From NCBI GenBank assembly GCA_031417395.1, contig JANOVM010000030.1, positions 62,001 to 126,000 on the forward strand: a DNA stretch of 64,000 nt, read 5' to 3'. This document shows, one piece after another, positions 23,967 to 32,540 of this stretch; the first letter of the stretch is position 1, and each line of letters begins with the position of its first letter. The stretch is from JADKIH01 sp031417395 (GTDB lineage: Bacteria; Bacteroidota; Bacteroidia; AKYH767-A; 2013-40CM-41-45). The position numbers were made by a program, and so were the translations under genes. The notes under the pieces were generated by a model. That model was not told the origin of the DNA and made no database searches. It saw only the letters and a list, made by a program, of their open reading frames with translations.

Positions 23967-25604
23967 ATGAATAAGAGGAGCATCCGTTCAATAGTCTTTT
24001 TAATGAGTCTAGCACTATTGGGCATCATTAGTCTCCAGATATATTGGATTTTACGAGACATCCGTCTGAAAGAGCAACAATTTGATCAGTCAGTGAGTCA
24101 GGTTATGAATTCTATTGTCGACAGGATTGAAACTAATGAGGCTTTTAGCATGCTGCAGGATCGGGTATTTAATTTTGACCCCTCGAAGATTACACAATTA
24201 ATGATAAGGGATACAGCCAGCAGCAATCCTGTAATAATTACCGATACCACCATAGAGATTCCCAATCATGCCATAAAGCCGCCACCGGTAATTGATGACT
24301 TGGACAATGCTGACATTAATATTGAATTTCATCGGCCGGGCAGCAACCAAACATTTCTTCGTGTGCAGCGTCGAAACTATGTAAAGAGAGACTCCATTTC
24401 ATCGCATACTGTGCATAGCTCCCGAGTAACGCGAATTTTCGGAGATTCTGCTGAAGTAATTATAAGACAAAACGAAGAAAAGATTAAGGCCCGCCTGGAA
24501 AAATTAAATGAAGTAATGGAAAAGGTAGCAGTAGAGTTTGCCGGACCTGAAAACGATATTCATAGCAGGCTTGATTCAAGCAGACTCGATTCAATTATTG
24601 CCAATGAGTTAAAAAACAGAGGCATCAATCTGCAGGCCGATTATGGAGTTTTAAATGGGCGCACACATACTTTCCTGTTCTCAAAAAGTTCTGTTCCGGC
24701 AAGTGAATTAATGAAATCACGTTATAAAACCTTGCTATTCCCCAATGACTTGATTTCAAAACCGGATTTTCTAATTCTTAATTTCCCGGGAAGTAAAAAG
24801 TATGTATTGGCTTCAATTTGGGTTATGCTTCTTAGTTCAACCTTATTTACGCTTATTATTATTCTTGTTTTCACTTATACTATATTGGTAATATTCCGAC
24901 AAAAGAAAGTATCGGATATTAAGACTGACTTCATTAATAATATGACACATGAATTTAAAACTCCCATTGCTACAATTTCCCTTGCCCTGGATTCAATTAA
25001 AGATCCGCGGGTAAAGTCCGACCAGGAAAAGTTCGATTATTTTACCCGGATAATCAGAGAAGAAAATAAAAGAATGAATGCGCAAGTTGAAAATGTTTTA
25101 CAAATGGCGCAGTTAGAAAAAGGAGAACTAAATTTAAAGCTGGAAGAAGTAAATATTCATTCAATAATTTACAATGCCGTTGAATTTATTGCATTACAAG
25201 TTGAAAAAAAGGGTGGGCATATTACCAATCAATTAAATGCCACAAATCCAATTATTAAAGGAGATTCCGTACATCTTTCAAATGTTATTTTTAATCTGCT
25301 CGATAATGCAAATAAATATGCTACACTTCAGCCTGAAATAATTGTTCAATCATACAATTTTAAATCGGGAATTATCGTTAAAGTAAGCGATAATGGCATA
25401 GGAATGACCAAAGAAACACAGAAGAAGATTTTTGATAAGTTTTACAGGGTTGGAACAGGAAACCTTCACGATATTAAAGGATTTGGTTTAGGATTAAGTT
25501 ATGTAAAAGCTATCGTTGAAAATCACCATGGCTGGATAAAAGTTGAGAGTATACCGGGCAATGGCAGTACCTTTGAAATTTTCTTACCGTTTGATACCAA
25601 GTAA
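23967..25604 (+). CDS. sensor histidine kinase
   Basis: This is a 545-residue membrane histidine kinase. Seen: membrane segments at about residues 9-28 and 282-305 flanking a roughly 250-residue periplasmic sensor region with no recognised domain and a charged coiled-coil part, no obvious HAMP domain, the H box MTHEFKTPIAT with phospho-acceptor His328, an N box (NLLDNANKYA), G1 (VSDNGIGM), an F box (IFDKFYRV) and G2 (GFGLGLSYV). It lies 11 bp upstream of its partner regulator. The arrangement resembles the Bacteroides RprX/RprY type; the signal is unknown. Confidence 0.93.
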   Translation: MNKRSIRSIVFLMSLALLGIISLQIYWILRDIRLKEQQFDQSVSQVMNSIVDRIETNEAFSMLQDRVFNFDPSKITQLMIRDTASSNPVIITDTTIEIPNHAIKPPPVIDDLDNADINIEFHRPGSNQTFLRVQRRNYVKRDSISSHTVHSSRVTRIFGDSAEVIIRQNEEKIKARLEKLNEVMEKVAVEFAGPENDIHSRLDSSRLDSIIANELKNRGINLQADYGVLNGRTHTFLFSKSSVPASELMKSRYKTLLFPNDLISKPDFLILNFPGSKKYVLASIWVMLLSSTLFTLIIILVFTYTILVIFRQKKVSDIKTDFINNMTHEFKTPIATISLALDSIKDPRVKSDQEKFDYFTRIIREENKRMNAQVENVLQMAQLEKGELNLKLEEVNIHSIIYNAVEFIALQVEKKGGHITNQLNATNPIIKGDSVHLSNVIFNLLDNANKYATLQPEIIVQSYNFKSGIIVKVSDNGIGMTKETQKKIFDKFYRVGTGNLHDIKGFGLGLSYVKAIVENHHGWIKVESIPGNGSTFEIFLPFDTK

Positions 25605-25615
25605 AAATAATTAAT

Positions 25616-26311
25616 ATGAATAAAAAAACTAAAATTCTACTTGTTGAAGATGACCCTAATTTCGGTTCCGTTCTAAAAAATTATCTCGAGTTAAACGATT
25701 ACGAAGTTAAACTATGTCCTGATGGATTTGCCGGTTACGACCAGTTTGTTTCAGGTAAATATGATATATGTATCCTCGATGTTATGATGCCCAGAAAAGA
25801 CGGCTTTACACTTGCCAAAGAGATCCGTGAAAAGGATGAGCATGTGCCGCTGATTTTTCTTACCGCTAAAACATTAAAGGAAGATATGCTTTCCGGATTT
25901 AGTCTGGGAGCAGATGATTACATTACCAAACCTTTTGATTCAGAAGTTTTGCTGATGAAACTCAAAGCAATTCTAAAAAGAAGCTCCGATAAAACTTTAG
26001 ACCCAACCAAAAAAGACTTTACTATTGGAAAGTATGAATTTAAGTACGACCATAGAACCATAGCCCTGGATGGTATTTCACAAAAGCTTTCTCCAAAGGA
26101 AGCTGACCTTTTAAGGATGTTATGTGTTTATAAAAATGAGCTTCTCCCCCGTCAGAAAGCGCTCAAAGAAATTTGGGGTGATGACAATTATTTCAATGCC
26201 AGAAGTATGGATGTTTTTATAACGAAACTTCGGAAATATTTAAAAGATGATTCATCCCTGGATATTATAAACATTCACGGAAAAGGATTTCGTTTGATTG
26301 ATAATGCATAA
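25616..26311 (+). CDS. OmpR-family response regulator
   Basis: This is a 231-residue DNA-binding response regulator. Seen: a receiver domain with the acidic pair Glu11/Asp12/Asp13 (LLVEDDP), phospho-acceptor Asp55 (CILDVMMPRKDG), Thr in FLTAKT and Lys in YITKPF, followed by a winged-helix C-terminal effector (LSPKEADLLRMLC, RQKALKEIWGDDNYFNARSMDVFITKLRKYL, INIHGKGFRL). It is co-transcribed with the preceding kinase and is probably phosphorylated by it. A strong terminator follows. Confidence 0.95.
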   Translation: MNKKTKILLVEDDPNFGSVLKNYLELNDYEVKLCPDGFAGYDQFVSGKYDICILDVMMPRKDGFTLAKEIREKDEHVPLIFLTAKTLKEDMLSGFSLGADDYITKPFDSEVLLMKLKAILKRSSDKTLDPTKKDFTIGKYEFKYDHRTIALDGISQKLSPKEADLLRMLCVYKNELLPRQKALKEIWGDDNYFNARSMDVFITKLRKYLKDDSSLDIINIHGKGFRLIDNA

Positions 26312-26313
26312 AA

Positions 26314-26346
26314 AATCCCCGTTCACTTATTGAACGGGGATTCGTT
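26314..26346. terminator. strong terminator between the response regulator and the PNGase F-like gene
   Basis: A perfect 12-bp stem (AATCCCCGTTCA / TGAACGGGGATT, 26314-26342) has a 5-nt loop, A run on the left and CGTTTTAA on the right. It lies between convergent genes and can act for both. Confidence 0.85.
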
Positions 26347-26367
26347 TTAATCAGAGAATGAAATTAA

Positions 26368-28614
26368 TTACTGCTTTTCAATTACAATTTTTTTGACAAT
26401 TACGTTGTCTCCTTTTTGAATTTTCAGATAATATAAACCGTTTGCTACGTTCGGAAGCTCGAATGTAGTGGCATACCCAGAAACTCGGCAATTTATCGGG
26501 TTGCAGGTTTCTCTTCCGGTCATATCCAACAAACTAACATTTATATTACCTGATTCAAAACCTGTATTTAGCACAACCTTATCGCTTGCAGGATTAGGGT
26601 AAATAGAAAGGAATTGTTTGGAAAGTTCTTCGTTAATACTTGATTGAAAATCCAACGTCAAGTTAGTGGAATAGAAATCGCCATAATCGCCTGAATTAAA
26701 CAATGGCGTTGAATTGTTCCCCATATTTATTCTGAAGTACCCTGTACCATTGTAACAGCAAGTTCCATTTCCATAAGAATCATAAACGGTTACATTAAAA
26801 CAACCATTTGGCAAGGTAACAGTGTCGGTATAAATGGTCGATGCGGCTGCAAAAATACTTCTCTGAAATAAAAGAGTACCCTGATCATCTCTAACCTTCC
26901 AGGATGATTGAGATGGGCTATTATCAGTTTTTAGTTTAAGCACAATGTAATTAGTGTTATAAATATTAGTAGCGCTAAAATTAACATGCATGGTATCATC
27001 GTATGCGAATTCATCAAGTGAACCATTGGGCTGATCGATATATATATCAAAGCTGTGATTGCCTGATCCAAAAGAAATTGCCGGAAGCTGAACGGAAACG
27101 GTATCCATAAAAGAAAGGTTGCCTGTCCATTGATACGATCCGGAAGTGTTTCCATCAACACCATAATGAATGGTTAATTGATGCAAAGTATCTACACCAT
27201 AGTTTTTTATCACAATCATTGGACTGTAAGCATCACAAACAGGATTCATACGGTTATATTCAAAAGCACCATTGGGTCTGCGTATTTCATATAGAGTAGC
27301 ATTTTTAGAGTAATGAATACTGTCATAAAAAATAGCTTGTGACTGAATGTAATACTCCGGTGGATAATAACCTGAAGGTCCGCCTGTATTCGTATAATTT
27401 GCCATGTTATAGTCGACAACCAAAGAATCATTAGCACCTACTAAAGGAGTTGCATCATAATCATGTGGTGTTACATATGAACCGGGGCACCAGTTTGCTC
27501 TTTTATAAAACCAGGTGCTTGTATAGCCCGGAGCACCTTGGGGATAAAGAGGATTTCTTCCGCAATCACTTCTCCACAAATTCTGATTCTTATTTACATT
27601 GTTTATTTTTATGGTGTGGTTAACATTATAAAACTCAGCTACATTCTGATTTGGATTTCCGCCAAAACCATGTCCTGTTGTAATAAGTCTTATTTTTTCA
27701 TAAACCGACTGTGAATCTACAATAAGTGTTATGGGCTGAAGGTGGCTGTCAATCGGATTGCTTGTATTTCCATAAAGGAAGGTTCCATTCCATAAATTGG
27801 TAATCTTATAGGGATGTCGTGGAGAAATTCCTTCAATAAAATAAAAGTCAGTGGTTACTACCCAGCCATTGCTATAACCGCAAGCAACAGACTCGAGGTT
27901 GACACTGTCGTGCAGTAACATTTCATAATCAGAAACATCATACCATAAAACAACTCCCTGACCATAAGGAGTAATTGCACGGGCAATTTCATATTTATTA
28001 ATTACCTCAAAAGAATTATATACTGAATCCCGCGTAAGATAAATTACAGAATCAGGTGTGACAAACATAGAATCAGTAGCCACACCATTTGGATTAAATA
28101 AATACTGATTGTAATACGAAGGCCATACATTCAATGTATCGGTAGCAACAGTAGGATTTAGGGAGTCTTTGTATAAAATTATTTGCAAAGGATTCAAAGG
28201 GGTAGAATCAATTTGCATGGTTGCCACATTGTAAGAATAATGATAGGACGTATCCTGCATGAATTGAATAGAATCAGGTGAATTACCATTAATTTTATAG
28301 GATGGCACAAGAGTCAATGTAGAATCCATTAAACCGGTATGTTGTTTAACTTTTAAAGTTGCAATTCTGTCGTAAATATCGCAGCCAAAACCTGGACAGC
28401 TTAATTCATATCTGAGCATTATTTTATAAAAATTCATGGAATCAGGTGGAAAGAGATACGTAGAATCACCTACATTGCAATTCTGATGCAGCAAATGATT
28501 GAACCCTTTAACGATAGTTGTGTCTCCCGTATTTGCATATGGCTTTAAAGGAGAAAGTAAGCATAAAGAAATAATAGAAATCTTTATTGCAATTCTGTGT
28601 AATTTTTGATTCAT
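26368..28614 (-). CDS. PNGase F-related secreted protein with T9SS sorting domain
   Basis: This is a 748-residue secreted protein. Seen: a signal peptide (1-27), an N-terminal jelly-roll-like domain with YELSCPGFGCDIYDRIATLKV (about 45-240), a second domain with LITTGHGFGGNPNQNVAEFYNV, WRSDCGRNPLYPQG and FYKRANWCPGS (about 245-400), motifs I associate with the peptide-N-glycosidase F fold, then two further beta domains (a CARDB-like one near 450-560 and one with DSYGNGTCCYNGTG) and a T9SS sorting domain at about 665-748. PNGase F removes N-glycans from proteins. Whether catalytic residues are kept cannot be settled by reading, so it is called PNGase F-related. Confidence 0.8.
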   Translation of the reverse strand: MNQKLHRIAIKISIISLCLLSPLKPYANTGDTTIVKGFNHLLHQNCNVGDSTYLFPPDSMNFYKIMLRYELSCPGFGCDIYDRIATLKVKQHTGLMDSTLTLVPSYKINGNSPDSIQFMQDTSYHYSYNVATMQIDSTPLNPLQIILYKDSLNPTVATDTLNVWPSYYNQYLFNPNGVATDSMFVTPDSVIYLTRDSVYNSFEVINKYEIARAITPYGQGVVLWYDVSDYEMLLHDSVNLESVACGYSNGWVVTTDFYFIEGISPRHPYKITNLWNGTFLYGNTSNPIDSHLQPITLIVDSQSVYEKIRLITTGHGFGGNPNQNVAEFYNVNHTIKINNVNKNQNLWRSDCGRNPLYPQGAPGYTSTWFYKRANWCPGSYVTPHDYDATPLVGANDSLVVDYNMANYTNTGGPSGYYPPEYYIQSQAIFYDSIHYSKNATLYEIRRPNGAFEYNRMNPVCDAYSPMIVIKNYGVDTLHQLTIHYGVDGNTSGSYQWTGNLSFMDTVSVQLPAISFGSGNHSFDIYIDQPNGSLDEFAYDDTMHVNFSATNIYNTNYIVLKLKTDNSPSQSSWKVRDDQGTLLFQRSIFAAASTIYTDTVTLPNGCFNVTVYDSYGNGTCCYNGTGYFRINMGNNSTPLFNSGDYGDFYSTNLTLDFQSSINEELSKQFLSIYPNPASDKVVLNTGFESGNINVSLLDMTGRETCNPINCRVSGYATTFELPNVANGLYYLKIQKGDNVIVKKIVIEKQ

Positions 28615-28615
28615 C

Positions 28616-28646
28616 TTTATAAATTTGTGTGCTCCAAATTTATAAA
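28616..28646. promoter_or_regulatory. inverted repeat holding two opposed -7 promoter boxes
   Basis: TTTATAAATTTG (28616-28627), 7-nt spacer TGTGCTC, then CAAATTTATAAA (28635-28646): a perfect 12-bp inverted repeat. Each arm contains TAAATTTG, a perfect TAnnTTTG -7 box, one for the gene at 28661 (plus) and one for the gene ending at 28614 (minus). Confidence 0.6.
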
Positions 28647-28660
28647 TAATTGATTAACTT

Positions 28661-29332
28661 ATGGCTTTTTATCTGGGACTTTTTGTTTTTATAATTTCTG
28701 TAGTAGTTGGATTAATCGTTTTAATTGCCGGAAAAGGCCTTAAAAATGAAAAATTTCTTCTGTTGGTCACCATTCATTTTCTTTTCCTTTTAGCCGCATT
28801 GGCATTCTTTGTCATTAAAAAAAACGAGTCAAGTCAGGTTAATTTCTTTTTTATGTTTTTCATTTGCTCGGGGTTAATATTAAGTGGATTAGCCTGGAGA
28901 AGTTCTGTATCTAGGTATTTCAGGTATTACTTTTCTATCTACATGTTAACAATTCCATTGTTCCTTATATCTCCTTCCCTTCTAATGAACTTTCTATTGA
29001 CGGCTTCTTTTACGGGAACAAATGAACCCTTAGTGCATCTGGAGGGCAGATATTTCCTTGAGAAACAAAATACTTCCAGGAAAAAAAACGATACTGAATA
29101 TTATAAGCTTATTTTAAAGAAAGGTATGTTTCATCAAACTATACAACGTGATATAACCTTTGGGAATAAGCTGGACTCTGCAAAGGTGCTTGAGTTCATA
29201 GAAGGACAGAATTTGGTGGTGCGTGGATATACGAGTGTTGTAACCCATGTGTCTTCCGACATAGACAGTTCAGATCAAACCTTGCTTTTGTTAAATAAAA
29301 AAGCAGGTGATATTGAATATAAAGTTAAGTGA
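28661..29332 (+). CDS. membrane protein of unknown function
   Basis: This is a 223-residue protein with four or five hydrophobic helices in its first 125 residues (near 2-22, 32-52, 60-77, 85-105 and 108-122), followed by a soluble beta-rich C-terminal part of about 100 residues (VHLEGRYFLEKQN, YYKLILKKGMF, LVVRGYTSVVTHVSSD). I recognise no family. It is first in a group with the next two genes (22 bp gap, then a 4-bp overlap). It may be expressed from the promoter in the 28616-28646 inverted repeat. Confidence 0.72.
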   Translation: MAFYLGLFVFIISVVVGLIVLIAGKGLKNEKFLLLVTIHFLFLLAALAFFVIKKNESSQVNFFFMFFICSGLILSGLAWRSSVSRYFRYYFSIYMLTIPLFLISPSLLMNFLLTASFTGTNEPLVHLEGRYFLEKQNTSRKKNDTEYYKLILKKGMFHQTIQRDITFGNKLDSAKVLEFIEGQNLVVRGYTSVVTHVSSDIDSSDQTLLLLNKKAGDIEYKVK

Positions 29333-29354
29333 TTATAATTCTAAATTAATAAAA

Positions 29355-30227
29355 ATGAAATTCCGTCTTTTGTGCATAGCACTATTTTGTTTTACCATTT
29401 CAGAAGCTCAATTACCTGAAACAGATATTTTCCTTTGTACTATTAAAAAAGAAAGCGGTAAATACATCTTTTCAAAACCTGAAAATATTACCAATAGAAA
29501 AGGATATGACAATCAGCCTAGCTTTACAAAAGACGGAAAGAAGATATTGTTTGTTTCAATCCGGGATACATTACAATCGGATATTTTTAGTTATGACATA
29601 AAAACAAAATCTACAAGTCCGGTTACATCTTCAAGAGAAAGTGAGTATTCACCGGCCTTTACACCCAATAATAGATTAATTTCAGTGGTATGTGTTGATG
29701 CCGATTCAGGTCAACGCTTTTACCTTCTTCCGGATAACAACTATTCGAAAAGATTTAAAATCAATAACACAGACAGCATTGGCTATGCCTGCTGGCTCAA
29801 CGATACAATGCTGGCAATGTTTATTCTGGGACCGGCAAATACACTTCAGGTATTAAATTTAGTAAATTATGAAAGACAGCTAATCGCTTCTGATATCGGT
29901 CGATGTATGAAACTATCGCCGGATGGAAAAAGAATGTATTTTGTTTTGAAAGCGAATGAAGTTGAATGGTACATCTATTCAATGGATTGCGAAAATTTTA
30001 CATTGTCGCGAATTGCGCAAACACTGAAAGGAAGCGAAGACTTTGCTATTTTACCGGATGAATCCATCATACTTGGAAATGAAAGCAAACTTTATATACT
30101 TGAAAAATCCGGCTTGTGGACAATGCTCGCTGATTTTAGTTCAGATTTGCCGGGGTTTTACAGAATAGCCGTAAATGAATCGTGCAGCTTTCTTGCTTTG
30201 GTTGCCTATACAGGTAAGAAACCATGA
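29355..30227 (+). CDS. secreted WD40-like (TolB-type) beta-propeller protein
   Basis: This protein of about 290 residues starts at the ATG MKFRLLCIALFCF, which gives a clean signal peptide (cleavage near SEA-Q). An earlier in-frame start at 29307 overlaps the upstream gene and would bury the signal. Seen: several PD40/TolB-like blades (NQPSFTKDGKKILFVSIRD, SEYSPAFTPNNRLISVVC, KLSPDGKRMYFVL). No catalytic domain follows, so it is a stand-alone propeller, probably a periplasmic binding or scaffold protein. It overlaps the next gene as ATGA. Confidence 0.8.
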   Translation: MKFRLLCIALFCFTISEAQLPETDIFLCTIKKESGKYIFSKPENITNRKGYDNQPSFTKDGKKILFVSIRDTLQSDIFSYDIKTKSTSPVTSSRESEYSPAFTPNNRLISVVCVDADSGQRFYLLPDNNYSKRFKINNTDSIGYACWLNDTMLAMFILGPANTLQVLNLVNYERQLIASDIGRCMKLSPDGKRMYFVLKANEVEWYIYSMDCENFTLSRIAQTLKGSEDFAILPDESIILGNESKLYILEKSGLWTMLADFSSDLPGFYRIAVNESCSFLALVAYTGKKP

Positions 30228-31273
30228 GTGATGATGTTTTAGATTACATAATCGTAGGACAAGGATTAGCAGGCTCTATTGTGTCTGACTTTCTATTGAA
30301 AGAAGGAAAAAAAGTTCTTGTTATCAATTCCTCAAAGCCGAATTCTTCTTCCAATGTTGCTGCAGGTATTTTTAATCCAATCACAGGCAGAAGGGTTGTT
30401 AAAAGCTGGATGGCAGATACTTTGATTCCATACGCATTCAATTATTATAAAACCCTTGAGCATGAATTAAACACTGATTTTTTTCATCCCATGGATGTTG
30501 TTGAAGTCATTACCAATATTAAAGATCTGAATGAATGGCAGACAAGGACTGAAGATGAATCAATGAAAAAGTATTTGATGCACGATGTACCTGATGAAAT
30601 GTACAGAAACAAAATCAGCTCTTATCAAAAGCTATTCAGAGTTAATTCATCCGGCTGGATGAACATTTCCAAATTCATCGAAGCATATGGCAATAAGCTG
30701 AGGTTATCAGGAAATCTAAAAGAAATAATTTTCGATTATGCATTATTAAAAATTGAGGATAACCTGATAAGTTATAAAGAACATAAAAGTAGGAAAATAA
30801 TTTTTTGTGAAGGTCCCGACATTTCTAAAAATCCTTATTGGAATTGGCTTCCTATGGTTCCTGCTAAAGGAGAAATTTTAACTATTGAATGTATAGAATT
30901 TCCGGAAGACTTTATTCTTCTGAATGGAATTTTTATTCTTCCTCAAGGTAAAAATCAATTTCGCGTCGGTGCTACTTATGAGTGGAATTACGAAAATGAT
31001 TTCCCTACTCCAGATGGTAAATCTAAATTGCTGGAACGTTTAGAAAGTATTCTAAAAGTGTCATTTAAAATAATTGATCATAAAGCGGCCATCAGGCCAA
31101 CCGTAAAGGATAGAAGACCAATACTAGGTCAACATAAAGAGCATAAAAACATATATATCTTCAATGGCTTGGGAACAAAAGGCGTTCTCCTTGCACCCTA
31201 CTTTGCGGCTCACTTTATTGATTATCTCAATGGAGGTGTATTGCTTAAGGAAGTGGATGTGGCAAGGTTTTAA
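30224..31273 (+). CDS. FAD-dependent oxidoreductase (DAO family)
   Basis: This is a 349-residue flavoprotein. Seen: the N-terminal dinucleotide-binding motif DYIIVGQGLAGSIVSDFLL, an acid-rich beta-2 end, NVAAGIFNPITGRRVVKSW, a late PTVKDRRPILG and the C-terminal FNGLGTKGVLLAPYFA, the pattern of D-amino acid oxidase-type and MnmC/ThiO-like enzymes. The substrate is not evident, but it is probably an amine or amino acid. It is translationally coupled to the upstream propeller gene and convergent with the M48 protease gene (4-bp overlap). Confidence 0.85.
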   Translation: MSDDVLDYIIVGQGLAGSIVSDFLLKEGKKVLVINSSKPNSSSNVAAGIFNPITGRRVVKSWMADTLIPYAFNYYKTLEHELNTDFFHPMDVVEVITNIKDLNEWQTRTEDESMKKYLMHDVPDEMYRNKISSYQKLFRVNSSGWMNISKFIEAYGNKLRLSGNLKEIIFDYALLKIEDNLISYKEHKSRKIIFCEGPDISKNPYWNWLPMVPAKGEILTIECIEFPEDFILLNGIFILPQGKNQFRVGATYEWNYENDFPTPDGKSKLLERLESILKVSFKIIDHKAAIRPTVKDRRPILGQHKEHKNIYIFNGLGTKGVLLAPYFAAHFIDYLNGGVLLKEVDVARF

Positions 31274-32487
31274 GTACTAAGTGCTCTGATTCTCTCAAGC
31301 AAAGGCGGGTGAGAATAATGAACAAAAACATAAGCGGGGTGTGGAGTGAGATTGCTTAGGCTATCGGCTGAAAGTTTTTTAAGTGCGTTAACTAATGAAA
31401 TGCCATCGTATGTTTTCTTTGCAAAAGCATCTGCTTCAAATTCATTTTTCCTTGAGATGATATGCATGAGAATACCTGAAATAGCAGAGACAGGAGTATA
31501 GAGAAATCCAAAAGCAAGCAATTCCAGATGGAGTCCAGGTTCGTTGGCACGGAGCGCTTCAATTAAAGCAGGATTACCCTGAATAAGCGAGAATACAAAT
31601 AACATAATTCCGGTCTGAATTATACCGGCAATAAAAGATGTAAATGTATGCTTCAATTTAAAATGGCCTGTTTCATGTGCAAGAACAGCCACAAGTTCTT
31701 CTGTAGTATGTTTATTAATTAAAGTATCAAACAATACGATTTTTTTCTTTTTCCCCAGTCCACTGAAAAATGCATTTGCTTTGGAAGATCTTTTTGAACC
31801 GTCCATTACAAAAATGTCTTTTAATGGAAATCCATTCTTCTGACTATACGCTTCAATGGCCTGACGCAATTCACCATCAGGCAAAGGTGTTAACTTATTA
31901 AATATTGGCAGTATCCACGAAGCATAAAAAATGGTGGCCAAAAACATAATAACTGTAAGAAATATCCAGGTCATCCACCAGAAATTATTACCGGTTACTT
32001 CAAAAACTTTTACCAAAACACTTAAAACAAGTCCGCCTAAAATGATTGCAAGAAAATATCCTTTCAATTTATCAGTTATGAAAGTTTTGACTGTTGTTTT
32101 GTTGAATCCAAATTTTTCTTCAATGAAAAATGTTTTATAAAGAGAAAAAGGAAGCGACAATAAATCTGAGACAATTCCAATGATTCCAAAAAAGAGCAAA
32201 GCAATAATTGTTGGTGAGGATGATATTGACCGAACATATTCATCTAACTTTCCAAAAAGACCACCTGCTAAAGCCACTATCATAATTCCTAAGGAGAATA
32301 AAGAAGAAAGTGAAGAAAACCTGTAATTGGCCATAGAATAATTTCTGGCTTTTTTATATTTCTCATCCGGGAAGACATCCTTCATAATTCCCGGAACATC
32401 CGGCGCCCAGTTTTTAATATTGAGGTAATCGAGTATTGTTTCAAAAATAAATCCTGCAATAAGAATTATAAAAATGATAATCAGCAT
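31270..32487 (-). CDS. M48-family (Ste24-type) membrane metalloprotease
   Basis: This is a 405-residue integral membrane zinc protease. Seen: an N-terminal helix, LSLPFSLYKTFFIEEKFGFNK (typical of CAAX prenyl protease 1-type M48 proteins), further membrane helices, SKRSSKANAFFSGLG, the zinc motif AHETGH at residues 270-275, and NEFEADAFA carrying the third ligand (about Glu351). The family degrades or processes membrane proteins; in bacteria the role is quality control. There is no sign of prenylation partners nearby. Confidence 0.93.
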   Translation of the reverse strand: MLIIIFIILIAGFIFETILDYLNIKNWAPDVPGIMKDVFPDEKYKKARNYSMANYRFSSLSSLFSLGIMIVALAGGLFGKLDEYVRSISSSPTIIALLFFGIIGIVSDLLSLPFSLYKTFFIEEKFGFNKTTVKTFITDKLKGYFLAIILGGLVLSVLVKVFEVTGNNFWWMTWIFLTVIMFLATIFYASWILPIFNKLTPLPDGELRQAIEAYSQKNGFPLKDIFVMDGSKRSSKANAFFSGLGKKKKIVLFDTLINKHTTEELVAVLAHETGHFKLKHTFTSFIAGIIQTGIMLFVFSLIQGNPALIEALRANEPGLHLELLAFGFLYTPVSAISGILMHIISRKNEFEADAFAKKTYDGISLVNALKKLSADSLSNLTPHPAYVFVHYSHPPLLERIRALST

Positions 32488-32540
32488 AACAATCTAGTTA
32501 AGACGTTTTTAATTATATATGAACCGATATTGAATGCTTC

